A stretch of 64,000 nt of DNA from Streptomyces sp. CC53. Lineage in GTDB: Bacteria > Actinomycetota > Actinomycetes > Streptomycetales > Streptomycetaceae. The DNA lies in NCBI RefSeq assembly GCF_001865245.1, contig NZ_MKXB01000145.1, positions 51,153 to 115,152 on the forward strand, in the 5' to 3' direction. Positions 41,092-48,845 of the stretch are shown one piece after another. Position 1 is the stretch's first letter; the number at the start of each line of letters is the position of its first letter. The position numbers were made by a program, and so were the translations under genes. The notes under the pieces are model-generated. The model did not search any database, had not been told where the DNA came from, and saw nothing but the letters and a program-made list of their open reading frames with translations.

Positions 41092-42427
41092 CTCCGGCGG
41101 GGGACGGCGCCGAGACGAGGGCGGATATCGGGCTTCTCCAGGGCAGGCCGAGGATCTCCAGGGCATCACCGGGCTTGGCGCCACCCGCCGGGATGACCGC
41201 GAGTCCGTCGGCCGCGGCGAGGCCCCGCAACATGGCCGGACCGTTGTAGTGCAACGGCACCGCCTGTCCCGCACGGTGGACGACCGGGACGAGGCGGGTG
41301 TCCCGCGGATGCCCGTGGACCGCGTCGCGCACGGGTACGTGCGTCTCAGCCCGGGAACGATGGCCGGTGGCCTCGCGCAGCAGCGGCTCGGCGAGCGTGA
41401 GCAGTCCCGAAACGGCGGCCAGGGGGTTGCCGGGCAGGCCCACCAGGTGGCGGCCCTCGGCGAGCCGGGCCAGGAGCATCGGGTGGCCCGGGCGGACCTG
41501 CACCCCGTCGACGAGCAGCTCGGCGCCTGCCCTGTGCAGCACGGGGTGGACGTGGTCGACGGGTCCCGAGGCGGTGCCTCCGGTCGTGATCACCAGCTCG
41601 GCCGAGGACCCGGTGACCGCCTCGTACAGGGCCTCCGCGTCGTCACCGAGGCGCCGGGTGCCCAGGACGTCGACTCCGAGGGTCCGGAGCCACGGAGCGA
41701 GCATCGGCCCGAGGGCATCGCGGATGAGCCCCTCGTGCGGGACGCCGGAGGCGAGCAGTTCGTCCCCGAGGACCAGGACCTCCACACGCGGCCGGTCCAG
41801 CGTGGTGACCGCGTCGTATCCGGCGGCGGCCGCGAGTCCCAGGACCGCCGGGGTGACGACCGTGGCCGCGGGCAGCAGCGGCTCACCCGCCCGGCACTCC
41901 TGGCCGCGGGAGCGGATGTCCTGGCCGGGCACGACGTCCTTCAGCGCGTGCACGTGGCGGCCGTCGGCGTCGGTGCGGGAGTGCTCGGAGCGAAGGACCG
42001 CCGTGGTGTCGGGCGGCACGCGTGCACCGGTGGCGATGCGCACGGCGGCACCATCGGGCAGGGCCGGTACGTCACCGTGTCCGGCCAGCAGGGACCCGGT
42101 GGTGAAGACCTCCCAGGGGCCCGGCCCGGCGACCGCCCACCCGTCCATGGCGGAGGTGTCGAACGACGGCAGGTCGGTGAGCGCGGTCAGCGGCTCGGCC
42201 AGCACCCTGCCGAGCGCCCCCGTGAGCGGGGTACGCACGGTGCCCGCCGGCGTGTCGCGACCGGCGCGGGCAGCGATGTCGCGGGCCCGCGCCCAGGGCG
42301 TCCCGCCGTGCACGGCCTGCGCGCCCGCGGACGCGTCCCGCGTGCCGCCGGGGTGCGCCGGTACCCGGGCGGGCCGTCCCACGAGGGCGAGGGCCTCCTC
42401 GACACCGTCGACGTCCGGCTCGTTCAT
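41081..42427 (-). CDS. moeA: Molybdopterin molybdotransferase
   Basis: A 448-residue MoeA protein. Family signatures are LPSFDTSAMDGWAVAG, VPPDTTAVLRSEHSR, and the MoCF-binding segment LVITTGGTASGPVDHVHPVL (the usual GGTSxGxxD motif). It inserts molybdenum into adenylylated molybdopterin. The N terminus has a ~60-residue extension (DEPD, then GRPARVPAHPGGTRDAS) before the canonical start near RARDIAARAG; the ATG 42425-42427 overlaps the mobA stop (ATGA), supporting it. Middle gene of a translationally coupled operon. Confidence 0.93.
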   Translation of the reverse strand: MNEPDVDGVEEALALVGRPARVPAHPGGTRDASAGAQAVHGGTPWARARDIAARAGRDTPAGTVRTPLTGALGRVLAEPLTALTDLPSFDTSAMDGWAVAGPGPWEVFTTGSLLAGHGDVPALPDGAAVRIATGARVPPDTTAVLRSEHSRTDADGRHVHALKDVVPGQDIRSRGQECRAGEPLLPAATVVTPAVLGLAAAAGYDAVTTLDRPRVEVLVLGDELLASGVPHEGLIRDALGPMLAPWLRTLGVDVLGTRRLGDDAEALYEAVTGSSAELVITTGGTASGPVDHVHPVLHRAGAELLVDGVQVRPGHPMLLARLAEGRHLVGLPGNPLAAVSGLLTLAEPLLREATGHRSRAETHVPVRDAVHGHPRDTRLVPVVHRAGQAVPLHYNGPAMLRGLAAADGLAVIPAGGAKPGDALEILGLPWRSPISALVSAPSPAGGFT

Positions 42428-43293
42428 CCGGCGCCGTTCCCGTCCGGCGTCTCCTGCGCCCAGCGGGCCGCGAGCGCGGCGGCCTTCTGCGCCGCCTCGG
42501 CCACGGCGTCGGGGCCTGCGTCCTGCGCCTTGGCGGCGGCGTAGCCCACGAGGAACGTGGTGAGGGGTGCGGCGGGGCGGGCGACGCCATGTGCGGCGTC
42601 ACGCGCGAGGTCCAGGAGGACGCCGGTGTCGACGTCCAGCTCGATGCCCAGCTCGGCCTTGACTGCGGTGATCCATTCGTCCAGCACGGTTCCATGCTCC
42701 CTGATGCGGGCCCGGGCCACGGCAAGGTCCTCCCAGGTGTCGCAGTCGAAGGACGCGAGAGGGCGGCCCGGTACGCGGGCGATGTCGAGTTCCTGCGTCA
42801 GCAGCCGCAGGGGCAAGCCGGAGAGGCGGCCGTGCTCGGCGGCGATGAGGGCGATCTCGCGGCGCAGCGGCTCCGTGCGGTACGCGGCGACGAGCGGCTG
42901 GTCACGGCCGTCCGCGTCCACCGCGAGTGCGGCCTCGACACGACCCCCGTCGGTACGGCCCCCGTCGAGCGCGTCGACGAGTCCGCGCACGGTCGCGGCG
43001 TCGAGGAAGGGCAGGTCCCCGCCCAGGACGACGACCGTGTCGGCCTGCACGTGCCGCACCCCGGCGTCGAGCGCGGCGAGCGGGCCGCCTCCGGGCGGCT
43101 CCTCCCGGGCCCAGACGACGTGCCGCGCGGTGGCCCGGCGCCCACCGACGACGACGGCTCGCCCGGCGTCCGCGCAAGCGTCGAGCACCCGGTCCAGGAG
43201 TGCGCGCCCGCCCACGCTCAGCGCGGGCTTGTCCGCCCCGCCGAGCCGCCGGGCGGCACCGCCCGCCAGTACCACGGCATCAAATCGGGTCAC
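42424..43293 (-). CDS. mobA: MobA-like nucleotidyltransferase fused to DUF6457
   Basis: A 289-residue fusion. Residues 1-200 are a MobA-type NTP transferase with VLAGGAARRLGGADKPALSV (GTP-binding loop with Lys), VVVLGGDLPFLDA (metal Asp) and DVDTW-like end, which attaches GMP to molybdopterin. Residues ~205-289 (LDEWITAVKAELGIELDVDT, AAPLTTFLVGYAAA) are a DUF6457 domain, which in Streptomyces is commonly linked to molybdenum cofactor genes; its function is unknown. GTG 43291-43293 is chosen because it begins VTRFDAVVLAGG; the long upstream frame is repeat-derived. First gene of the operon. Confidence 0.9.
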   Translation of the reverse strand: MTRFDAVVLAGGAARRLGGADKPALSVGGRALLDRVLDACADAGRAVVVGGRRATARHVVWAREEPPGGGPLAALDAGVRHVQADTVVVLGGDLPFLDAATVRGLVDALDGGRTDGGRVEAALAVDADGRDQPLVAAYRTEPLRREIALIAAEHGRLSGLPLRLLTQELDIARVPGRPLASFDCDTWEDLAVARARIREHGTVLDEWITAVKAELGIELDVDTGVLLDLARDAAHGVARPAAPLTTFLVGYAAAKAQDAGPDAVAEAAQKAAALAARWAQETPDGNGAG

Positions 43294-43710
43294 CCGCCCA
43301 GTATGGTCGCCGCGCTCACCCGCAGGACCAGCCCCCCTCACTCCGTCCTGCGCCGCCGTTTCCCGTAGGGAGGACGCGGCCGTGCCCTCCGGCACGGAGG
43401 TCGCGGCCGTGCCGAGGCCCCGGGCGCCCCCGGGAGGCTGCCCGGGGCCTCTCAGGGAAAGACACCGCAATGCCCCAGGACCTGCGTGGGGCCCCGGAGT
43501 GGGTGAGGGACTCCTGCGCGGGTGAAGAGGCGGGAACGCTGGGCGGAGCACAGGGCCGGCTCCCCGCCGCATACCCCGGCCGCGGAGCACGAGACGCCTC
43601 CCCGCCGCATAGCCGGGCCGCGCAGCACGAAGCGCCTCCCCGCCGCATAGCCGGCCGCGCAGCACGAGGCACCCGGGGCGGTACCCGCCGTGGCGTACCG
43701 CCCCGTGTCG
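43294..43710. other. Intergenic with hairpin and tandem repeats
   Basis: These 417 bp carry no supported gene. A perfect 12-bp stem (43414-43425 with 43440-43451) may end the bkd cluster 2 transcript, and a three-copy 38-bp tandem repeat lies at 43562-43675. The mobA promoter should be close to 43300-43400. Confidence 0.6.
43562..43675. repeat. Three tandem 38-bp repeats
   Basis: CCCCGCCGCATA recurs at 43562, 43600 and 43638, exactly 38 bp apart, each followed by a similar CCGG..CGCGCAGCACGA segment. Copy 3 has a 1-bp deletion in its middle. Possible VNTR-type locus downstream of bkd cluster 2. Confidence 0.9.
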
Positions 43711-45084
43711 TCACAGGGTGCGCAGCAGCACCGCGGGCTGTTCGACGCAGTCCGCCACGTACCGCAGGAAGCCGCCTGCCGTGCCCCCGTCACAGATCCG
43801 GTGGTCGAAGGTCAGCGACAGCTGGACGACCTGACGTACCGCCAGTTCGCCCTGGTGCACCCAGGGCTTCGGCACGATCCGGCCCACGCCCAGCATCGCG
43901 GCCTCGGGGTGGTTGATGATCGGCGTGGAGCCGTCCACCCCGAACACGCCGTAGTTGTTCAGCGTGAACGTCCCCCCCGTCAAGTCCGCAGGGGTCAGCG
44001 CCCCCTTGCGGGCCTCCTCCGTCAGCCGGGCGAACTCCGCCGTCAGGGACTCCGCGTCCCGGGTGTGCGCGTCGCGGACCACGGGGACGACGAGGCCCCG
44101 CTCGGTCTGTGCGGCGAAGCCGAGGTGGACCTCGGGCAGCCGGACGATCTCCCTCGCTTCCATGTCCACCCGCGAGTTGAGCTCCGGGTAGCGGGCGAGC
44201 GCGGCGGTGCAGATCCGGGCGAGCAGCGCCAGCAGGGAGATCTTGGTACCGCCCGCGGCGTTCATGGCGGCGCGGGCGGCCATGAGCTCGGTCGCGTCGG
44301 CGTCCACCCAGCAGGTGGCGTCGGGGATCTCCCGGCGGCTGCGGCTCAGCTTGTCGGCCACGGCGCCCCGCACCCCGCGCAGCGGCACCCGCTCCCCGGA
44401 GCCCTGCGCGGCGGGAGCCACCGGGGCGGCCGGGACGGCCTCCTCTGCCGGGACCGCCGACAGTCGCTCGACGTCAGCGCGCAGGATCAGCCCGTCGGGG
44501 CCGGAACCGCGCACCGTGCGCAGATCGATGCCCCGTTCCCGTGCCAGCTTCCGCACCAGCGGCGAGATCACCGGTACCGGCCCGTCAGCAGGCGGACTCT
44601 GCGGCGCGGCGGGAGCCGCCGCCGCAGGGGCCGGGACGGCGGTGGGCGCGGGCGCCGTGGGGGAAGCGCCCGCGCGCACCCGGCGCCGCCGTGCGGCGGG
44701 GGCGGAGGTGCCGTAGCCGACCAGCACGTTTCCGGAGCCCTCCGCAGCGGGGGCCGCCTTGTCGGCGCCGTCGGCGCCGTCGGCGCCGGTAGTCCCGCCG
44801 GCCGGGGGGGCAGGCGCGGCGCCGTCAGGCCGGGCGTCGGCACCGACCGCGACGGTCAGCAGCGGCGCACCCACGGGCAGCTCCTCGCCCTCCTCGCCGT
44901 ACCGCGCGGTGACCACACCCCCGTACGGGCAGGGCACCTCCACCATGGCCTTGGCGGTCTCCACCTCCACGACCGGCTGGTCGACGACCACGACGTCCCC
45001 GACGGCGACGAGCCACCGGACGATCTCCGCCTCGGTGAGCCCCTCACCGAGGTCGGGCAGCTTGAACTCCAACACCTGAGCCAT
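43711..45084 (-). CDS. bkdC: Branched-chain 2-oxo acid dehydrogenase E2, cluster 2
   Basis: A 457-residue E2 subunit. The lipoyl domain has VEVETAKAMVEVP with the lipoyl Lys, a Gly/Ala/Asp-rich linker follows, the peripheral subunit-binding domain is LVRKLARERGIDLRTVRGSG, and the catalytic domain ends LTFDHRICDGGTAG with the active His. Its role parallels the E2 at 22626; the two differ in linker and many core residues, suggesting different substrate preference. ATG 45082-45084 has GGAGG and GGGGAG just upstream. It overlaps the abnormal end of E1 beta by 229 bp in another frame. Confidence 0.92.
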   Translation of the reverse strand: MAQVLEFKLPDLGEGLTEAEIVRWLVAVGDVVVVDQPVVEVETAKAMVEVPCPYGGVVTARYGEEGEELPVGAPLLTVAVGADARPDGAAPAPPAGGTTGADGADGADKAAPAAEGSGNVLVGYGTSAPAARRRRVRAGASPTAPAPTAVPAPAAAAPAAPQSPPADGPVPVISPLVRKLARERGIDLRTVRGSGPDGLILRADVERLSAVPAEEAVPAAPVAPAAQGSGERVPLRGVRGAVADKLSRSRREIPDATCWVDADATELMAARAAMNAAGGTKISLLALLARICTAALARYPELNSRVDMEAREIVRLPEVHLGFAAQTERGLVVPVVRDAHTRDAESLTAEFARLTEEARKGALTPADLTGGTFTLNNYGVFGVDGSTPIINHPEAAMLGVGRIVPKPWVHQGELAVRQVVQLSLTFDHRICDGGTAGGFLRYVADCVEQPAVLLRTL

Positions 45085-46088
45085 CCGCTCCCCGCCTCCC
45101 ACTGCAGTCGGGCGACCGCGTCGAGGATCCGGTCGACACCCGGCAGGTGGTGCCGCTCCAGCATCGGCGGCGGGTACGGGATGTCGAAGCCCGCCACCCG
45201 CAGCACGGGGGCCTCCAGGTGGTGGAAGCAGCGCTCGGTGACCCGGGCGGCGATCTCGGCGCCCGGTCCGGCGAACCCGCCGGACTCGTGGACGACGACC
45301 GCGCGACCGGTGCGCCGCACGGACGCGCACACCGTCTCGTCGTCGAACGGCACCAGGGACCGGAGGTCGACGACCTCCAGGTCCCACCCCTCGGCCTGTG
45401 CGGCCTCGGCTGCCTCCAGGCAGACGGGCACGGACGGGCCGTAGGTGATGAGGGTGGCGCTGCGGCCGGTGCGCCGGACGGCGGCGCGGCCGATCGGCTC
45501 CACCTGCGTCGGGGCGTCGGGCGACCAGTCGGACTTGGACCAGTAGAGGCGCTTCGGCTCCAGGAAGACCACCGGGTCGTCGGAGGCGATGGCGGCGCGC
45601 AGCAGGCCGTACGCGTCGGCGACCGTGGCGGGTGTGACGACATGGAGCCCCGGAGTCGCCATGTAGTACACCTCGGACGAGTCGCTGTGGTGCTCGACAC
45701 CGCCGATCCCACCGCCGTACGGGACGCGGACGACGAGGGGCATCGGCATGGCGCCGCGCGTCCGGTTCCGCATCCGGGCGACGTGGCTGATGAGCTGCTC
45801 GAAGGCCGGATAGGCGAACGCGTCGAACTGCATCTCGACGACCGGGCGCAGCCCGTACATCGCCATGCCGACGGCGGTGCCGAGGATTCCGGCCTCCGCG
45901 AGCGGGGTGTCCGTGCACCGGTCCTCGCCGAACTCCTTGGCGAGTCCGTCGGTGACGCGGAAGACGCCACCGAGCGTGCCGACGTCCTCGCCCATCACGT
46001 GGACGGTGGGGTCCTCGGCCATCGCGTCGCGCATGGCGCGCTGAAGAGCCTGGGCCAGGGTGGCGGGCTTGGCTGCCACGGTGGTCAT
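44856..46088 (-). CDS. bkdB: Branched-chain 2-oxo acid dehydrogenase E1 beta, cluster 2, with abnormal C-terminal extension
   Basis: E1 beta signatures are complete (VHVMGEDVGTLGGVFRVTDG, VRVPYGGGIGGVEHHSDSSE, FLEPKRLYWSK). The homologous part ends near residue 333 (DRILDAVARLQWEAGS). Instead of stopping there the frame reads through the E2 start and continues 76 residues (GWLRCWSSSCPTSVRGSPRR and on) in an out-of-frame shadow of E2. At the expected junction the sequence is AGC-GGATGG, where a TGATG stop/start overlap would be usual, so one base change (TGA to GGA) probably removed the stop. ATG 46086-46088 overlaps the E1 alpha stop (ATGA). Confidence 0.9.
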   Translation of the reverse strand: MTTVAAKPATLAQALQRAMRDAMAEDPTVHVMGEDVGTLGGVFRVTDGLAKEFGEDRCTDTPLAEAGILGTAVGMAMYGLRPVVEMQFDAFAYPAFEQLISHVARMRNRTRGAMPMPLVVRVPYGGGIGGVEHHSDSSEVYYMATPGLHVVTPATVADAYGLLRAAIASDDPVVFLEPKRLYWSKSDWSPDAPTQVEPIGRAAVRRTGRSATLITYGPSVPVCLEAAEAAQAEGWDLEVVDLRSLVPFDDETVCASVRRTGRAVVVHESGGFAGPGAEIAARVTERCFHHLEAPVLRVAGFDIPYPPPMLERHHLPGVDRILDAVARLQWEAGSGWLRCWSSSCPTSVRGSPRRRSSGGSSPSGTSWSSTSRSWRWRPPRPWWRCPARTGVWSPRGTARRARSCPWVRRC

Positions 46089-47227
46089 CGGGCGTCACCT
46101 TCCACTTCGGCTGCCAGCTCGGCCCGCAGCTGCGCGGCCTGCTCGCGCAGCTGCCCGGTCTGCTCCGCGAAGACGTGGTCGAAGAGGTCCATGGGTTCGA
46201 GTTCCGCGTCCGCGTTCATCCGCTCCCGCAGGCGCGCGGCCATCGCCTCGGCCGCGTCCGCCGCCTGCCGGATGCCGTCCTCGTCGAGCAGCCCGCGCTC
46301 CGTCAGCTCCTGCTCCAGGAGCCGGATCGGGTCGTGCTGCCGCCACGTCTCCACCTCGCCGTCCCCGCGGTAGCGGGTGGCATCGTCGGCGTTGGTGTGG
46401 GCGTCGATGCGGTACGTCACGGCCTCGACGAGGGTCGGGCCGCCTCCCCTGCGGGCGCGGTCCACGGCCTCCGACAGCACCTGGTGCACGGCGACCGCGT
46501 CGTTCCCGTCGACCAGTCGGCCCGGCATGCCGTAGCCGACGGCCTTGTGGGCCAGAGAGGGGGCCGCGGTCTGCTTGGCCAGCGGGACGGAGATCGCGAA
46601 GCCGTTGTTCTGCACCAGGAAGACGACCGGCGCCTGCCACACCGCGGCGAAGTTCAGCGCCTCGTGGAAGTCGCCTTCGCTGGTGCCGCCGTCGCCGACC
46701 ATCGCCAGGGCCACGACGTCGTCGCCCTTGAGGCGGGCCGCGTGCGCGAGGCCCACGGCGTGCGGCAGCTGGGTGGCGAGTGGCGTGCAGAGCGGGGCGA
46801 CGCGGTGCTCGCGCGGGTCGTAGCCGGTGTGCCAGTCGCCGCGCAGCAGCGTGAGGGCCTGCACGGGGTCCAGGCCGCGCGCCACGGCCGCCAGGGTGTC
46901 GCGGTACGACGGGAAGAGCCAGTCCCGCTCCTCCAGGACCAGCGCCGCGGCCACCTCGCAGGCCTCCTGACCGGTGCTGGACGGGTACACCGCCAGCCGG
47001 CCCTGCTTGGTGAGCGCGGTCGCCTGCGCGTTGTAGCGGCGGCCCCGCACCAGCTCGGCGTGGAGCCGGCGCAACAGCTCGGGCGCGAACCCGGCCACGG
47101 CGTCCGTGCCGAGCACGCGGTACGGCTCGGGGTCCGGGAGCAGCGGCGCAGGGTCGGTGCGCGGCTTCCACGCCGGCGGGGGCGTGGGCCGGTAAGAGGC
47201 CGCGCCGGGCAGCTCTTGGACCGTCAT
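46085..47227 (-). CDS. bkdA: Branched-chain 2-oxo acid dehydrogenase E1 alpha, cluster 2
   Basis: A 380-residue E1 alpha subunit with the thiamine-diphosphate motif from VGDGGTSEGDFHEALNF to VQNNGFAISVP, and HTNADDATRYR as the conserved loop. Unlike cluster 1 it lacks the basic Ser-rich N-terminal extension. ATG 47225-47227 is supported by GAGGAGG 7 nt upstream. It heads bkdA-bkdB-bkdC, divergent from an AsnC-type regulator at 47409. The intergenic region contains an ACCG-N6-CGGT site 67-80 nt upstream of the start, pointing to control by the TetR protein of the paa region as well. Confidence 0.94.
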   Translation of the reverse strand: MTVQELPGAASYRPTPPPAWKPRTDPAPLLPDPEPYRVLGTDAVAGFAPELLRRLHAELVRGRRYNAQATALTKQGRLAVYPSSTGQEACEVAAALVLEERDWLFPSYRDTLAAVARGLDPVQALTLLRGDWHTGYDPREHRVAPLCTPLATQLPHAVGLAHAARLKGDDVVALAMVGDGGTSEGDFHEALNFAAVWQAPVVFLVQNNGFAISVPLAKQTAAPSLAHKAVGYGMPGRLVDGNDAVAVHQVLSEAVDRARRGGGPTLVEAVTYRIDAHTNADDATRYRGDGEVETWRQHDPIRLLEQELTERGLLDEDGIRQAADAAEAMAARLRERMNADAELEPMDLFDHVFAEQTGQLREQAAQLRAELAAEVEGDAR

Positions 47228-47293
47228 GACAGCACCTCCTCGTGGGAGTGGGCATAAGACCCGGGGGCGGCGCGCATGTGGCGCGCCTCACCT

Positions 47294-47307
47294 ACCGATT
47301 GTTCGGT
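47294..47307. promoter_or_regulatory. PaaR-type box 1 (bkd2/AsnC divergence)
   Basis: ACCGATTGTTCGGT has ACCGA/TCGGT inverted arms. It matches the two other copies at 50442 and 55457 in all arm positions except one. Confidence 0.65.
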
Positions 47308-47341
47308 CGTGGAGCCAATTTGGCCACAGGCACCCTCAGCC

Positions 47342-47350
47342 TGTGGACAA
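47342..47350 (-). promoter_or_regulatory. DnaA box 9-mer
   Basis: TGTGGACAA is the reverse complement of TTGTCCACA, the preferred Streptomyces DnaA box. It lies in the bkd2/AsnC intergenic region. Confidence 0.55.
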
Positions 47351-47408
47351 ACGGTTCTGCACAGCCTGGGATAGAAGCAGGTCGTCCACGAGAGAGAGGT
47401 GGGGGGAC

Positions 47409-47939
47409 ATGGCAGCTGAACAAATGGCCCCGAGCTGGGACCGGGCGCCGCAGGGCGACGAGGACCAGGTGCCGGCACCGCGTCCGCTCGACGCCATCGA
47501 CCGCGACATCCTGCGGATCCTCCAGACGGACGGCCGCGCGTCGGTCCGGTCGGTGGCCGAGCGCGTACACGTGTCCCGCGCGAACGCGTACGCGCGGATC
47601 AACCGGCTGATCGACGACGGAGTGATCCGCGGCTTCGGCGCCCGGGTCAACCACGAACGCGCGGGGCAGGGGGCCTCCGCGTACATCACTCTCAAGATCG
47701 TGCAGAACTCCTGGCGCACGGTCCGCGAGAAGCTCCAGGCCCTGCCGGGTGCCGCGCACATCGCGCTGGTCAGCGGCGACTTCGACGTGCTGCTGCTCGT
47801 GCACACCCCGGACAACAGGACGCTGCGCGAGCTGGTGCTGACCAGGCTCCAGGCCATCCCCGAGGTGCTGTCCACGCGGACGCTGCTGGTGTTCGAGGAG
47901 ACGGACCTCCACCGGAGGATCGCGGCGGAAGAGATGTGA
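47409..47939 (+). CDS. Lrp/AsnC family regulator (BkdR-like)
   Basis: A 176-residue regulator. The AsnC HTH covers residues ~26-75 (LDAIDRDILRILQTDGRASV, VHVSRANAYARINRLIDDGV) and a RAM-type alpha/beta effector domain follows (AYITLKIVQNSWRTVREKLQ, ALVSGDFDVLLLVHTPDN). It has a ~25-residue polar N-terminal extension. ATG 47409 follows GGTGGGGGG. Divergent placement next to a bkd operon is the classic position of BkdR, an activator or repressor responding to branched-chain amino or keto acids; effector not determined here. Confidence 0.92.
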   Translation: MAAEQMAPSWDRAPQGDEDQVPAPRPLDAIDRDILRILQTDGRASVRSVAERVHVSRANAYARINRLIDDGVIRGFGARVNHERAGQGASAYITLKIVQNSWRTVREKLQALPGAAHIALVSGDFDVLLLVHTPDNRTLRELVLTRLQAIPEVLSTRTLLVFEETDLHRRIAAEEM

Positions 47940-47955
47940 CCGCCGCCTGGCACGC

Positions 47956-47985
47956 CGAAGCCGCCGGGTGGTCGCGGCGGCTTCG
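47956..47985. terminator. Hairpin after the AsnC gene
   Basis: CGAAGCCGCC (47956-47965) and GGCGGCTTCG (47976-47985) form a perfect 10-bp stem, 17 bp after the stop. The remaining convergent gap to 48251 shows no gene. Confidence 0.8.
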
Positions 47986-48251
47986 CGTTCTTCCCGCCTC
48001 GGCCGGGGCGCGGCCCGGCACCCGGTGGGCGCCGCGTTCTCCCCTCCGCGAGGGGCATCGGGCCCGCGCGTCCGCCGGCCGGCGGGCAGCCCCTTCGTCG
48101 GCCGCTCGGCGGCGCGCGCTCCACCACCCCTTCGGACCGTGCGTCCCGCCGCACCCGGCGGGCGGTCCGCGTTCCGCCCTCGATGACGGTCGGCGCTCGC
48201 CACCGGCCGCGACGGCGCTCCGGCTCCCGGCGGAACGTGCGCGTTCGTCGC

Positions 48252-48845
48252 TCAGTGGGTGGCGCGCAACCCGTCGAAGGCCATGTGGACCACGGCGTCC
48301 GCGAGCTGCTGCCGCTCGGTGCCGTCGCCGTGCTGGGGCTTGTACCACTCGACCAGCGAGTTCACCATGCCGAACAGCAGGCGGGTCGCGAGCCGTATGT
48401 CGACGTCCGGGCGCAGGTCGCCGTCGGCTGCGGCGGCCTTCATCAGGTCCGCGACGCGCTGGTCGAACTCACGGCGTCGCTCCAGGGCCCAGCGCTCGGT
48501 CCGGGTGTTGCCGCGGACCCGCAGCAGAAGCGTCACGTAGGGCAGCTCGTCCATCAGCACCTCGACGGTGCGCCGGGTCACGTACTCGACCCGCTCGACG
48601 GCCCGGCCCTGGAGGGCGGGCTCCTCCTCCAGAACCGAGAAGAGCCCGTCCAGGGCGCGGCTGACGGCCCGCTGCAGCAGTTCCTCCTTGCCCGCCACAT
48701 GGTGGTAGATCGACGACTTCGAGATGCCCGCCGCCTTGGAGAGGTGCTCCATGGAGGTGCCGTCGTAGCCGCGCTCGTTGAAGACCCGGACGGCCACGGA
48801 GAGCAGGGTCTCGGGGGTGTAGGTGTCCCGCCTGGGAGTGCTCAT
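48252..48845 (-). CDS. TetR family regulator, PaaR-like
   Basis: A 197-residue TetR protein with the HTH at residues ~10-55 (LLSVAVRVFNERGYDGTSME, AAGISKSSIYHHVAGKEELL) and a helical effector domain. It lies immediately after paaH on the minus strand, its ATG overlapping the paaH stop (TGATG). In Corynebacterium glutamicum a TetR regulator named PaaR binds sites with core ACCGNNCGNNCGGT and is released by phenylacetyl-CoA (recalled, not looked up). Three such sites occur in this window, so this protein is the likely reader of all three. Confidence 0.85.
   Translation of the reverse strand: MSTPRRDTYTPETLLSVAVRVFNERGYDGTSMEHLSKAAGISKSSIYHHVAGKEELLQRAVSRALDGLFSVLEEEPALQGRAVERVEYVTRRTVEVLMDELPYVTLLLRVRGNTRTERWALERRREFDQRVADLMKAAAADGDLRPDVDIRLATRLLFGMVNSLVEWYKPQHGDGTERQQLADAVVHMAFDGLRATH

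Noticed and set aside
43562..43675. Tandem repeats considered as a CRISPR array
   Set aside because: Repeats are contiguous with no unique spacers, and no cas genes are present.
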